A program made the position numbers and the translations under genes. Below are positions 26,633 to 37,900 of a DNA stretch of 64,000 nucleotides, one piece after another. Each line of letters starts with the position of its first letter. The first letter of the stretch is position 1. The notes beneath the pieces were generated by a model, which was given only the letters and a program-made list of their open reading frames with translations, had not been told where the DNA came from and searched no databases. Origin of the DNA: an uncultured Flavobacteriales bacterium (lineage in GTDB: Bacteria > Bacteroidota > Bacteroidia > Flavobacteriales_D > Crocinitomicaceae); the NCBI GenBank assembly GCA_913059205.1, contig CAJXRM010000002.1, positions 42,963 through 106,962 of the forward strand, read 5' to 3'.

Positions 26633-27367
26633 ATGAGTTGGGAGTTAATTGTACTATTTGTGTTTTTGGCGATTATTGCAGAAGTACTTGGTACAATCGG
26701 AGGGTTTGGGTCTTCGTTGTTCTTCATTCCCATTGCAGGATTCTTCCTCGATTTTCATTCTGTCTTGGGTATTACAGCGCTTTTTCATGTGTCTAGTAAT
26801 TTATCTAAGATTGCACTTTTTAGGAATGGCATTGATAAAAAGTTAATTGTCTACCTTGGTATACCTGCTGTTATTTTTGTAATCATAGGTGCTTACTTTA
26901 GTAACCAAATGAAATCAGATTATTTGGAAGTCGGTCTCGCGGTTTTCTTGATAGTTACAAGCATTGTTTTCCTAACGTTTAAAACCTTTACCCTAAACCC
27001 CTCAATAAAGAATTCAGTTATAGGTGGAATTCTATCTGGTGGTGTAGCTGGCCTGCTTGGAACCGGTGGAGCAATTCGCGGAATAACTTTGTCTGCTTTT
27101 AACTTAACTCCAGCTGTTTTTATTGCAACTTCTGCCGTAATCGACTTAGGAGTGGATGCAAGTCGAAGTGTAGTTTACATATTGAATGGCTATGTGCATC
27201 AACACGATCTATACCTTATTCCCTTCCTCATTGGTGCAAGTTTTCTTGGAACACTTATCGGTAAGAAATTACTCACAAAAATTTCAGACAAACGTTTTAA
27301 ATCAATGGTGTTAATTTTAGTGCTGGTCACAGGTGTTAGTACAATTGTTAAAGTAATAGCAGCATAA
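26633..27367 (+). CDS. Sulfite exporter TauE/SafE family membrane protein
   Basis: Inner-membrane permease of the TauE/SafE (DUF81) family, members of which move sulfite, sulfoacetate or other organic anions; the substrate here cannot be read. About seven to eight hydrophobic helices are visible, with the two family glycine-rich loops TIGGFGSSLFFIP and GLLGTGGAIRGI in the two internally related halves. It has 244 residues, typical. It follows hisIE by 46 nt and precedes the YdeP-like oxidoreductase by 70 nt on the same strand. Confidence 0.9.
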   Translation: MSWELIVLFVFLAIIAEVLGTIGGFGSSLFFIPIAGFFLDFHSVLGITALFHVSSNLSKIALFRNGIDKKLIVYLGIPAVIFVIIGAYFSNQMKSDYLEVGLAVFLIVTSIVFLTFKTFTLNPSIKNSVIGGILSGGVAGLLGTGGAIRGITLSAFNLTPAVFIATSAVIDLGVDASRSVVYILNGYVHQHDLYLIPFLIGASFLGTLIGKKLLTKISDKRFKSMVLILVLVTGVSTIVKVIAA

Positions 27368-27437
27368 AACTCAATTAGAAGCTCAACACTGAATTCACTG
27401 AAAAATCCTTACTTTTAGTTTTCAAGAAGTGCAGTAA

Positions 27438-29690
27438 ATGAAAGATTCAAAAAAACTCATTATAGATAAACAAGCGAATAGCGCAGCTGGAATGAAAGCT
27501 GTTATTATTTCGTTGAAGCAAATTTTTGGCGTTATGTCAAAAAAGAAAGCCTTCAAGATTCTGAATAAATTAAACCAAAAAGAAGGCGTAGATTGTCCGG
27601 GTTGCGCTTGGCCAGATCCAGATCATCGGTCAAAATTGGGCGAATATTGCGAAAATGGTGTGAAAGCAATCGCAGAAGAAGCAATGGAGCAAACTGCGGG
27701 ACCTGAGTTTTTCGCCAAATATTCCATCGACGAACTAAAAGCGCAAAGCGATTATTGGTTGGGACAACAAGGTCGATTAACGCATCCAATGGTACTTCTT
27801 CCTGGAGCGAAACACTACACACCAATTTCGTGGGATGAAACAAATGCCATCATAGGAAAAGAATTAAAAGCATTAGCAAGTCCGCACGAAGCAGCATTTT
27901 ATACATCAGGAAGAACAAGTAATGAGGCAGCATTTTTATACCAATTGTTTGTCCGCATGTACGGAACGAATAATCTTCCGGATTGTTCAAACATGTGCCA
28001 TGAGTCTAGTGGTGTGGCACTGTCAAAAACAGTTGGGATTGGAAAAGGATCTGTGACTTTGGACGATTTATATAAGGCTGAATTGATCCTGATTTTTGGT
28101 CAAAATCCAGCAACAAATCACCCAAGAATGCTTTCCTCTCTTGAAAAAGCAAAGAAAAATGGTGCAAAGGTCGTTTCAATTAACCCAATGAAGGAAGCGG
28201 GATTAATTCGTTTCAAAAACCCACAAACTGTAAAAGGAATTGTAGGTGGTGGAACGGAAATATCTGACCTTTATTTACAATTGAAAATCAATGAAGATGT
28301 CGCGCTGTTGAAAGCAGTGATGTACAAATTATTTAAACTATCTGAAACACGAGCTGAGATTTTAGACAGTGAATTTATTGCAAATAAAACCGCTGGATTT
28401 GAAGATTTCAAAACTGATTTGATGCAAAGTGATGTCAATCAACTAGTGCAAAGAACCGGTTTGGATGAAAGTGAAATTGACCAATTGGTCACGCTAATTG
28501 CGGATCGTAAAAAAATTATCGCTTGTTGGGGAATGGGATTGACACAGCACGTGAACGGCGTTGACAATATTCAAGAAGTGGTGAATTTGCTTTTAATGAA
28601 AGGAAGTATTGGTAAAGAAGGAGCTGGAACTTGTCCCGTTCGTGGGCACAGTAACGTGCAAGGCGATAGAACTATGGGAATTGCCGAACGTCCCTCGAAA
28701 GAATTACTGAATAAAATAAGCGAAAATTTCGGATTCACTCCACCGCAAGACCACGGTTATTCGGTTGTTGATGCAATTACTGCAATGCACGAAAAAAAGG
28801 TGAAAGTTTTCCTTGGAATGGGCGGAAATTTCCTTTCTGCTGCACCGGATACACATTACACGGCAGAAGCTTTGAGCAACTGTTCGCTGACAGCACATAT
28901 TTCTACAAAACTCAATCGTTCGCATTTAACACATGGAAAAACAGCTTTGATTTTACCTTCGATGGGAAGAACGGATCGCTACATGAAAAATGGAAAATCG
29001 CAATTCGTTACGGTGGAAAATTCGATGGGTGTCATTCACACAACCCAAGGATTGTTGCAGCCACCATCTGAATTTGTGGAAAGCGAACCAGTGATTGTGG
29101 CAAACATTGCTAAAGCGACCTTGGATCAGGATAAAGTGGATTGGGATTTCTTAATTGAAGATTATGCCAATATCCGTGATCTCATTGAAAAGACAATTGC
29201 TGGATTTGAAAATTTTAACGAACGTGTGAAGCAACCTTTAGGATTTGAATTGCCGAATGGAGCAAGAACTGGAGATTTTACGACGCCGAATAAAAAGGCA
29301 AATTTCACCGTCAACAAAATGTATTCTGAAGCGATTGAAGCAGATGAATTTATTATGATGACGACACGTAGTCACGACCAATTCAACACCACTATTTATG
29401 GTTTGGACGATCGGTACCGCGGCGTTTACAACGGAAGAATGGTTGTCTTTATGAATGAGGAAGACGTTAAAAGTCGTGGACTGAAAAAAGGAGATAAAAT
29501 TGCGCTTTACAACAATTATGGAAACCGAAAACGAGAAGTTGAAGGCTTTGCGGTTGTACCGTACAACATTCCAAAAGGATGTTTGGCTACTTATTTCCCA
29601 GAAGCAAATCCATTAGTTCCAATAGGTTTAACAGCTCATTCTAGCCACACTCCATCTTCTAAATCAGTTCGAGTAAAAATTAGAGCTTAA
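27438..29690 (+). CDS. FdhF/YdeP family molybdopterin oxidoreductase
   Basis: Cytosolic DMSO-reductase-superfamily enzyme of the YdeP type (formate-dehydrogenase-like alpha subunit). No Tat signal is seen. A CPGC pair (Cys53, Cys56, in VDCPGCAWPDP) near the N terminus is characteristic of this subfamily. The molybdopterin-binding core follows with FYTSGRTSNEAAFLYQLF, NLPDCSNMCHESSG, LILIFGQNPATNHPRM and GAGTCPVRGHSNVQGDRTMG; the C-terminal dinucleotide-binding domain (about 620-750) begins MMTTRSHDQFNTTIYG. Its 750 residues match E. coli YdeP. In E. coli the relative is linked to acid resistance; the substrate is unknown. No molybdopterin synthesis genes are nearby. Confidence 0.92.
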   Translation: MKDSKKLIIDKQANSAAGMKAVIISLKQIFGVMSKKKAFKILNKLNQKEGVDCPGCAWPDPDHRSKLGEYCENGVKAIAEEAMEQTAGPEFFAKYSIDELKAQSDYWLGQQGRLTHPMVLLPGAKHYTPISWDETNAIIGKELKALASPHEAAFYTSGRTSNEAAFLYQLFVRMYGTNNLPDCSNMCHESSGVALSKTVGIGKGSVTLDDLYKAELILIFGQNPATNHPRMLSSLEKAKKNGAKVVSINPMKEAGLIRFKNPQTVKGIVGGGTEISDLYLQLKINEDVALLKAVMYKLFKLSETRAEILDSEFIANKTAGFEDFKTDLMQSDVNQLVQRTGLDESEIDQLVTLIADRKKIIACWGMGLTQHVNGVDNIQEVVNLLLMKGSIGKEGAGTCPVRGHSNVQGDRTMGIAERPSKELLNKISENFGFTPPQDHGYSVVDAITAMHEKKVKVFLGMGGNFLSAAPDTHYTAEALSNCSLTAHISTKLNRSHLTHGKTALILPSMGRTDRYMKNGKSQFVTVENSMGVIHTTQGLLQPPSEFVESEPVIVANIAKATLDQDKVDWDFLIEDYANIRDLIEKTIAGFENFNERVKQPLGFELPNGARTGDFTTPNKKANFTVNKMYSEAIEADEFIMMTTRSHDQFNTTIYGLDDRYRGVYNGRMVVFMNEEDVKSRGLKKGDKIALYNNYGNRKREVEGFAVVPYNIPKGCLATYFPEANPLVPIGLTAHSSHTPSSKSVRVKIRA

Positions 29691-29734
29691 CACTGTAATG
29701 AAATTATATAGTCGTATTGACATCACAGAGGTAT

Positions 29735-29879
29735 TTACCGCAAAGGTCAACAAAGAAAAGATACTCCCAATACTGAAAGTAAGTGCGTAAAGACATACAT
29801 TTCATGGATGTATAAGTACTTTGTGCCTTAAAATTTCAGAAACACAATTACCAAAATCCTTTGTTTATCTTTGTGGTAA
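29735..29879. repeat. Dispersed palindromic repeat, copy 2
   Basis: A 145-bp element with terminal inverted repeats of about 21 bp: left TTACCGCAAAGGTCAACAAAG and right, read inverted, TTACCACAAAGATAAACAAAG (four differences). The interior from about 29785 aligns with copy 1 at 12.1 kb almost block for block. It is inserted between the YdeP-like gene and the small membrane protein gene, and its right end contains a perfect -7 box that may serve the latter. Confidence 0.75.
29866..29873 (+). promoter_or_regulatory. -7 box TATCTTTG inside the right end of repeat copy 2
   Basis: Exact TAnnTTTG, 25 nt before the start codon of the small membrane protein gene at 29898. If used, the repeat supplies this gene's promoter. 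Confidence 0.45.
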
Positions 29880-29897
29880 TAAAACGCATATTCAATT

Positions 29898-30293
29898 ATG
29901 AAATTATTCTACGCAACTTTTGCTGGTGTTATTGCAGCATTTATATCAATGATGTTTTTGGAAGGATTAGGACATTCTCTTTTTCCAATGCCTTTTAAAT
30001 TGGATCCGAATAACATCGGAGCAATTGCAGATAAATTGCACCTGATTCCCTTTGAAATGTACATTTCAGTGGTATTCGCGCATGGAATAGGTTTGTTAAT
30101 CGGACTTTTGATCGCTAAAGCGATTGACAAAGCATCGAAAATTTCGCTTTACATTATTGCAGGATTTTTCCTCATCGGTACAGTATCCAATCTATTCATG
30201 ATACCTCATCCTATGTGGTTTGCCATCGCCGATGTTGGAATGGTAGCATTAGTTGGAGTTTTCATGATCACAAGACCTTTGCCTTCCAAATAG
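29898..30293 (+). CDS. Small four-helix membrane protein of unknown function
   Basis: I do not recognise a specific family. The 131 residues are mostly hydrophobic, with four probable transmembrane helices (about 5-28, 52-75, 82-102 and 107-127) separated by short loops; the first loop contains a GHSLFPMPF segment. It lies between the repeat copy 2 and ribE, whose -7 box overlaps the region just after its stop. No partner gene suggests a role. Confidence 0.75.
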   Translation: MKLFYATFAGVIAAFISMMFLEGLGHSLFPMPFKLDPNNIGAIADKLHLIPFEMYISVVFAHGIGLLIGLLIAKAIDKASKISLYIIAGFFLIGTVSNLFMIPHPMWFAIADVGMVALVGVFMITRPLPSK

Positions 30294-30301
30294 AGTTTCA
30301 T

Positions 30302-30309
30302 TACTTTTG
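30302..30309 (+). promoter_or_regulatory. -7 box TACTTTTG of ribE, 3 nt from the ATG
   Basis: Exact TAnnTTTG followed by CAT and then the ribE ATG at 30313. The predicted transcript start coincides with the start codon, implying leaderless mRNA. A TTG at 30307 that could lengthen the ORF lies inside the box and is not a start. Confidence 0.6.
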
Positions 30310-30312
30310 CAT

Positions 30313-30891
30313 ATGTTTACAGGAATAATTGAACAACTCGGAGTTGTAAAGAAAATAGAGAAAGAAGGTGAAAACGTTCATTTTACCATCACATCCCCAT
30401 TTACCAACGAATTAAAAATTGACCAAAGTGTTGCGCACAACGGCTGTTGCCTTACAGTTGTAAAGCTTGATGGTGATGATTACGTTGTTACAGCTATTCT
30501 TGAGACAATGCAGAAAACAAACCTAGGCGATTGGAAAGTGGGCACAAAAGTGAATTTGGAACGCTGTATGGTCATGAATGGGCGTTTAGACGGACACATT
30601 GTTCAAGGTCACGTAGATACGACTGCACAATGCATCGATGTAGAAAATCAAGACGGAAGCTGGAAATATACCTTTGAATATACCGATGATCAAATTACGG
30701 TTGAAAAAGGCTCCGTGACCGTTAATGGAACAAGTTTAACTGTCGTTAATTCGAAAGACAAACAATTTTCAGTTTGCATAATTCCCTACACATACGAGTT
30801 TACCAATTTCCACGAATTAACAGTTGGAAGTCGTGTAAATTTGGAATTCGATATTATTGGAAAATACGTTGCTAAGATGATGGGGAAATAA
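30313..30891 (+). CDS. ribE: Riboflavin synthase alpha subunit
   Basis: Dismutates two 6,7-dimethyl-8-ribityllumazine molecules to riboflavin and the pyrimidine donor. The family opening MFTGIIEQLG fixes the start at 30313. Two lumazine-binding repeats are visible: residues 1-95 (VAHNGCCLTVVKLDGDDYVV) and about 96-190 (VEKGSVTVNGTSLTVVNSKD). At 192 residues it is the usual length. It is not next to other rib genes here and no FMN riboswitch is evident upstream; the adjacent -7 box leaves no room for one. Confidence 0.95.
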   Translation: MFTGIIEQLGVVKKIEKEGENVHFTITSPFTNELKIDQSVAHNGCCLTVVKLDGDDYVVTAILETMQKTNLGDWKVGTKVNLERCMVMNGRLDGHIVQGHVDTTAQCIDVENQDGSWKYTFEYTDDQITVEKGSVTVNGTSLTVVNSKDKQFSVCIIPYTYEFTNFHELTVGSRVNLEFDIIGKYVAKMMGK

Positions 30892-30894
30892 TTC

Positions 30895-31962
30895 CTATCT
30901 CGTTCCCATGAAATCAGCTGGACACTTGTACGTGCTCTTACTGCGCATTTTCATATGACGTCCTTTTAGTAAATAACGGTTGTTGAAATTCATCACCAAA
31001 CTCAATTCGTGCGAACCGAAGGAAGCCGCTCTCAATTTAGAAATCGTGAAATCAATACTGTATGTTATTTTAATGTCTCGCTCATTCTTTATCGGTAAAT
31101 ATGTTCCCATTGCAAACGTAAACGAATCGTAGTTTTTAAGCGTCAAACCGTAATTTCTGTTTCTAAACCAAATTCCAAGATTGACCGGTTTTACTTGAAC
31201 CGACATACCGATGCTAAAGGTTTGAAATTTATTTTGATGCTCATAAATCACCGCTGGAGAAAGTACATACGTTCCCAAAAGAATATCAAATTTGGCATGA
31301 CCGGTATATTTTATCGGTAAATATTCATACCCAATAATAAACGCATCACTCGGTTTACTTAGGTGATGAATTCCAAATCCGATTGTAGCCATTAATTGGC
31401 GATACGGGCCGGTTTTAGTACTGACATGATTGAAGCGTGAAGAAATTCCTGCCCCAAAATCGGCGTACAACACGTTATTCGAAGTCGGTGCAATAAACGT
31501 CGATTGGCGAACTTCACCTTGTACTTCATGCAATTGATCTGAAAATGTAAACTGATCCCAATCAACGTATTTACTAACTACTCCGCCATTAATTCCAGCT
31601 TGAAGGGTAAAGTTTTTGGTGTCCACCGCACGATAGGCATACGAAAGCATTCCACTTACTGTTCGCAACAATCCTTCTCCTCCAACATCACTAAATCCGA
31701 TAATTCCAAGGCCAACTCGAGGCAGAATTTCTGCTTCCACACTAGCGGTGTAGGTGTTAAAGCGTCCTGGAATTGGTGCCCATAAATTTCGTGCATGTAA
31801 TCGAACGGTATAACCACCATTGATGGCCGTCATGGAAGGATTGTAATAGGTCGGATTATTATAGAACTGTGAAAAGTTCGCGTCCTGAGCAATCGCCATC
31901 GATTGTACCATTGTTACAATCAGAACTATGATTTTGCTATATGTACTTTGTAGTGTCTCCAT
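30895..31962 (-). CDS. PorP/SprF family type IX secretion membrane protein
   Basis: Outer-membrane beta-barrel protein of the PorP/SprF family. In Flavobacteriia such genes usually lie directly after a T9SS type B cargo gene and are needed for its secretion or surface attachment (known for SprF with SprB). The N terminus is a signal sequence (IIVLIVTMVQSMAIAQ) followed by the family hallmark DANFSQFYNNPTYYNPSMTA. Later segments alternate polar and hydrophobic residues as expected for beta strands. Its 355 residues are typical. It starts 3 nt after the stop of the giant PKD protein, so the two are one operon and likely functional partners. Confidence 0.93.
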   Translation of the reverse strand: METLQSTYSKIIVLIVTMVQSMAIAQDANFSQFYNNPTYYNPSMTAINGGYTVRLHARNLWAPIPGRFNTYTASVEAEILPRVGLGIIGFSDVGGEGLLRTVSGMLSYAYRAVDTKNFTLQAGINGGVVSKYVDWDQFTFSDQLHEVQGEVRQSTFIAPTSNNVLYADFGAGISSRFNHVSTKTGPYRQLMATIGFGIHHLSKPSDAFIIGYEYLPIKYTGHAKFDILLGTYVLSPAVIYEHQNKFQTFSIGMSVQVKPVNLGIWFRNRNYGLTLKNYDSFTFAMGTYLPIKNERDIKITYSIDFTISKLRAASFGSHELSLVMNFNNRYLLKGRHMKMRSKSTYKCPADFMGTR

Positions 31963-31965
31963 CGC

Positions 31966-34900
31966 TTATCTAATTACAGTAACAGTTCCGGATTTCTTAA
32001 TCTTATTCTTTTCGTATTCTTTCCCTTCCCAGACACTATCGTCAAGAAAAATTGCATTCACTTTCCAAACGTACGCATCTTGTTGAACAGGTGCTCCGTT
32101 AAACGTTCCGTCCCATGCCTCCGTTGGTCGGCCATTTACGTCCAAGGCCGTAGTTGACCAAATCAAATTTCCCCAATCATCAAAAATCAATAATTCAAAC
32201 TCTTTCAGCCCTACACCAATTGGAACAAAATGCGAAACATTATAATCCGAGTGACCTGGATACATTGCATTTGCCAAGTACAATCCTTTGTACAGTTCAA
32301 CAACAATAGGATTCACAATGGTGTCCGCACAGCCAAAGTTATTTGATGCAATCAATGTAACAGTAAAGTCACCGTGCGTGTTGTATGAATGTGACGGATT
32401 GACAGTAGTTCCAGAACCACCATCTCCAAAATACCATTGATAATCCGTAGCGTGTGTAGACAAGTTAAAGAAGTCAATTAATCCTGTCCATTGATTGATT
32501 TCAATCACGTTTTCATAATTAAAATCTGCGACAGGCGTTGGATTAATGGTAATTGTTGGTGTGATGGTTAATGTATCATTACAACCGCCTCCACCATAAG
32601 CAATCATCGTTACCGTGTAATTTCCAGCAGCAGGATATTCGTAATCCACGTTTGTACCAAAAACTGATTCCGTATTGCCAAATAACCATTCTACCGATGA
32701 TGAATTTGTGCTTGTTGAATTAAAGGTTAATGAATTTCCGAGACATGTTTCAGTCACAGGGATTACATAGTCAGCTACTGCGAAATCATAAAAATTCAGC
32801 GTACGTTGTTGTGTATTCAAACAACCATATTGATTCACCCCAGTCAATGTTACTGTGTACGTTCCGGCCGCTGTATACGTTGTGGACGGACTAGTTAACA
32901 CCGATGATTGTCCATTGCCAAAATCCCATGTATAACCTACAGCACCCGTAGATAAGTTTGTAAATGAGACGTTACCAGTTGTCAAACAAACTGAAGGTTG
33001 GTTAATGGCAAAGTCAACTGCGGGTAGCGGATAAACGATTACATCTTCATAAGTTGTATCGGAACAACCATTCAAATTTTCGACAATTAAGCGAATTGTA
33101 TATGTTCCAGCAAGTGGGTAAGAATGACTTGGATTCAATACATTAGAAGTGTTTCCATCTCCAAAATCCCAAAAGTAGAAATTGGCATTCATACTGTTGT
33201 TCGTAAATTGAACATCCAATGGCATACATCCATTTTGCGGAGTAGCAGTAAACGCGGCAATCGGTGTTGGATCAACTGTAACTGTATGCGAAATACTTGC
33301 TGGACAACCGAACGTCGCACTTGTTCCTGACAAGGTTACAGTAAAGGTACCTGAAGTTGAATACGCATGAGTTGGATCAATCAATGTAGACGAATTACCA
33401 TCTCCAAAATCCCACGTTACACCAGAAATTCCAGTTGATAAATTGACAAAGTTGAATGGCTCATTTACACAAACTGAAGCTGGATTCGATGTAAAATCAA
33501 TGTTCGGAGCAGGATGAACTGTAATCACAACAGTAGTCGTGTCATAACCACAGCCGTCATTCGCACTTAACGAAACATTGTACGTTCCGGCCGCTGTGAA
33601 AGTGTGGGTTGGGCTGTACACATTTGAAATGTTTCCATCATCAAAGTTCCAACTGTATTGAGTTCCTCCAAGCGTGTATTGTGTGAAGTCAACTGTCAAC
33701 GGAGCACATCCAGAAACCACACTCGTATTGAAAAACGCATCCACTAAGATTGGTGTTGCTGTAACCACATAAGTCGCTGTATCGCTTCCACAATTGTTTT
33801 CAGCAACGAGTGTTATCGTGTAAGACGTTGGCGTACTTCCCGTATAATACGTGTGTTGAAACAAAGGAGTACTGGTTGTAGCTGTTGTTCCATCTCCAAA
33901 ATCCCAATAATATGTATCCGCTGAACCAATACTTGTGTTGGCAATGTTCACTTCAAATGGTGAACAACCTGAATCGAAATCGGTTCCAAAAATAGCTGTT
34001 GGAGTTGGTTCAACAGTAATCGTTTCGGTATGCGTGTCAACCCCACAATAGTTAGTTGCTGTCAATTCAATGGTATAAACTGTATCTGCATTTTGACTTT
34101 CAACATACGTAACATCTAACGGGCTTTGTAAGTTACTTGTCACGCCATTTCCGAAATCCCAATCATACGTATTTGCAATTCCCGTAGATGTATTGGTGAA
34201 ACTTGCATCAACAGGACCACAAGCAATTGCCGGAACAAATGTGTATTGTGCATTTGGAAAGTCAAGTACACTAACTGATTTAGTAATTGAATCAATGCAT
34301 CCATTTGCAGTTGTTACTAAGAGCGTAATATCATATAATCCTGTTGCCGTGTAGGTGTGGTTTGGCGAGTTCGCGATTGAAGTTCCTCCATCACCAAAGG
34401 TCCAATCACTTGTCGCAATCAATGTACTGGTATTTGTAAAACTTGCAGCTGTATTTAAACAGATTAATGAATCTACAAGGAAATCTACAACGGGCAATGG
34501 ATTCACTGTGACGTCAACATCGTCTTGATTCACGCATGTTGTAATTGGGTCTGTAATGGTATAAGTTATCGTGTGAGTTCCTGTTGTTGCAATGGCAGGG
34601 TCAAAGGTCCCCAAGTTCACATCAGTAATTCCAGTTCCTGACCACACGCCTCCAAGTGGATTTCCTACCAAATCAAAAGCGCTTTCCGAAATACAAATCC
34701 CTACATCAGTTCCTGCATCAACCGCGGGCAATGCATGAACTGTAAACACCATCGAATCAATTGTGAGGCAATTTCCAGCGCCAGTAGAATAAATTAAATC
34801 ATAAACTCCGCTAGTTGAAGGGTCAAAATCGCCAGAAAGTGTAACAAAACTACCTGTCCAATCTCCGCCTGCTGGTGTCCCACTCAAAACAACAATGGGA

Positions 34901-37900
34901 CTTCCGACACACGCTTCTAGGTCTGGACCGGCATCTGCTAAAGTTGGGTCTAAAACCGTTACAATTCTATCGTCTGAATCAACACAACTTGTTCCTAAAG
35001 TTACTGTATATGTAACCGTAAAATTGCCTACTCCCGATGGTGTAAATTCACCTGTTGGTGTAACATTAGGACCAGACCAAACACCACCAGAAGGAGTTCC
35101 AGTTAACTGAACCGAAACAGGGAAATTACAAATTGTTGTATCAATTCCTGCATCAACACTAGGTAAAGGATTTACTGTTACTGTGCTTGTCGTTGTATTG
35201 GAACATCCTTGAGCAGAAGTTCCAGTTATTGTATAAGTTGTCGTTACAGTTGGATTTGCTATTGGATCATCGCAATTCGTGCATGTTAAGTTTGTTGCTG
35301 GAAGCCAATCATAACTGCCGCCTATTCCTGCCCCAGTCACGCCCAATTGAACAGCATCTCCAAAACAAATTGTTTCATTCGCAGAAACAATTGTTGGCTG
35401 TGGATTCACAATAATATCTGTTGTTGATGTGGTTTGACAAGTTCCAGAACCTAACGTATACGTCAATGTATGAGTTCCTAATCCAGCAGTTGCAGGATTA
35501 AAATTTGGATTCGACACACCAGTTCCAGACCAAACTCCACCTGTCGTTGATGGATTAAATTGAGTGTTCAAATTGATTGAACTTGAATTGATACAGATGG
35601 AATCAGTTGGGTCTAAGGTTGCTGTAATTGGCGGGCTAACTGTAATGACCATTGTATCTGATGTAGAACAGGTTGTTGCTCCATCGGTATATGAATATAT
35701 TAAATTTGCCACCTCATTTCCATTGGGTGTAAACGTTCCTCCAGCAGTTACATTTGGAGATCCTGTCCAAGTTCCTCCTGATGGAGTTCCATTCAATACA
35801 ACGGGTATTGGTTGATCGCACAACAGCATATCCACCCCTGCATTTACAACCGGCAATGGATTTACTGTTACGGTTGACGTAATGTCTGATGAACAGCCTT
35901 GAATTGTCGTTCCTGTAATCGTATAAATAGTTGTTGCCGTTGGATTGGCAATAGGATTGTCACAATCAGAACACGTTAGCGCCGTAAGTGGTGACCAAGA
36001 ATACGTTCCTCCAGCTCCCGCTCCAGAAACGTTCAACTGTACAGCATCTCCAAAACAAATTGTTTCATCACTTGTTGCAAGTACTGGGTTTGCATGAACA
36101 ATAATATCTGCTGTCACACTCGCTTCACAGGTTGATGTTCCAAGCGTGTATGTTAAGGTGTGCGTTCCTACCCCGGCCGTTGCTGGATTGAAATTCGGAG
36201 TCGTGACACCCGTTCCAGTCCAAACACCGCCAACAGGATTTGAATTAAAAAGTGCATTTAAATCAGTTGGTGGAGTCGCCAAACAAATTGAATCCAATGG
36301 ATCGACCGTTGGGACAATCAACGGATTGACCACAACCAACAGTGTATCTGAAGAAGAACAATTTGTAGCTGGATTGGTATATGAATAAATCAAAGATGAG
36401 GATTCAGTTCCATTTGGTGTAAAAATTCCTCCTGCCGTTACGTTTGGTGAACCCGACCATGTTCCTCCCGCTGGAGTTCCATTCAAGGTTTCAGCTACAG
36501 GTTGATCGCATAACGTTAAATCGGGACCTGCATTTACAACAGGCAAAGGGTTTACCGTTACTGTACTTGTTGTTGTGTTCACACAGCCTTCGGCAGTTGT
36601 TCCTGTAATTGTATAAGACGTTGTAGAAATTGGATCAGCAATTGGGTTATCACAATTTGTACATGACAAATTAGTTCCTGGTGCCCAAACGTATGAACCT
36701 CCCACTCCAGCACCAGTTACCAATAAGTTGGTGTTCTCTCCAATACAAATAGCCGGGGAATTTACTGCTAAAGTCGGCAATGGAAATACCGTAACAACAA
36801 CAGTATCTCTCGTAAAGCAATTGGCAGATGTCGATGCAGTTACAACATACATATAATCGACTGGAGCGCCTGTAACATTAGAAAGTGTGACAGTTGGATT
36901 TGCAATAGACGCGTTATTCAAACCCGTTGCTGGTGCCCAAGAATACGTAACTCCACCAACAGGTGCAGATCCAATACTGGATGCAATAGTTGAACATGAG
37001 CTAACATCAGGGCCGGCGTCTGCAACTGGCGGAGCAAAAATGGTAATTGGTGTCGTGGCATTTGTTGTTCCACAGGCATTTGTTGCTTCAAAAGCGACTG
37101 TGTAAGTCCCAGCCGATGCATAAGAGACCAGCCCTGGAACTAGATTTGTTGATGAAGCAGGCATTCCTCCAGCAAATGTCCATAGATAACTATCCGACGG
37201 TTCATAACAATCGTTTACCGTAGCTGTTGGACTTACAGATTCTCCTTCACAAACTGAGGCAAGTGCAGGTAGGATAACTTGAGGTGGAGCCTGTCCCAAT
37301 ACAATTTGTTGGTGAAAAAACGTACCACATGAGTTCGTTAGGTTAAGTCGAACATTGTATTCACCTGGATTTGTTATTAAAAACTCTGGGTTCTCACTCG
37401 TGTTGTTCGTTCCGTTTGTAAAGTTTCCATTTCCAGTGCCCGGAACACAAGCACTTTGAATAAAAGTGATATTCCATAGTGTATCAACATCACACGTATT
37501 TAATAACGAAGACAGATTTGTTGTAACAGCGGTAAAAGGCACGCATGCCGTATCTGGTGTAATAATGAAATCTGGTACAGGTGCTTCTTCAATGCAAATC
37601 ACTAAATTATGCATTGTTGTTGCACAATTATTTGTGGCTGATAAAGTGACCGTATATGTACCCGGTAAGGTGTAAACATGTGTTGGATTTGTTAAAGAAA
37701 ATGCTGTAACAGGAGCTGAGCCATCACCAAAATCCCATGTGAACAATGTCGTTGTTGCGCAACTTGAATTAAATCCCAACGTCGATAAATTCGTGAAAGG
37801 AACCGCAGTGTTCACGCAATAATTTGTTTGAGGAGTCGTGAAATTTGCAGTTGGTCCAGTATAAACACGAATTGGCGAAATACTTGCTTCAGAAATATCA

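Noticed and set aside
35168..36547. The periodic DNA as a CRISPR array or satellite.
   Set aside because: The period is 690 bp, in frame, and within a coding gene; there are no short repeats with unique spacers.
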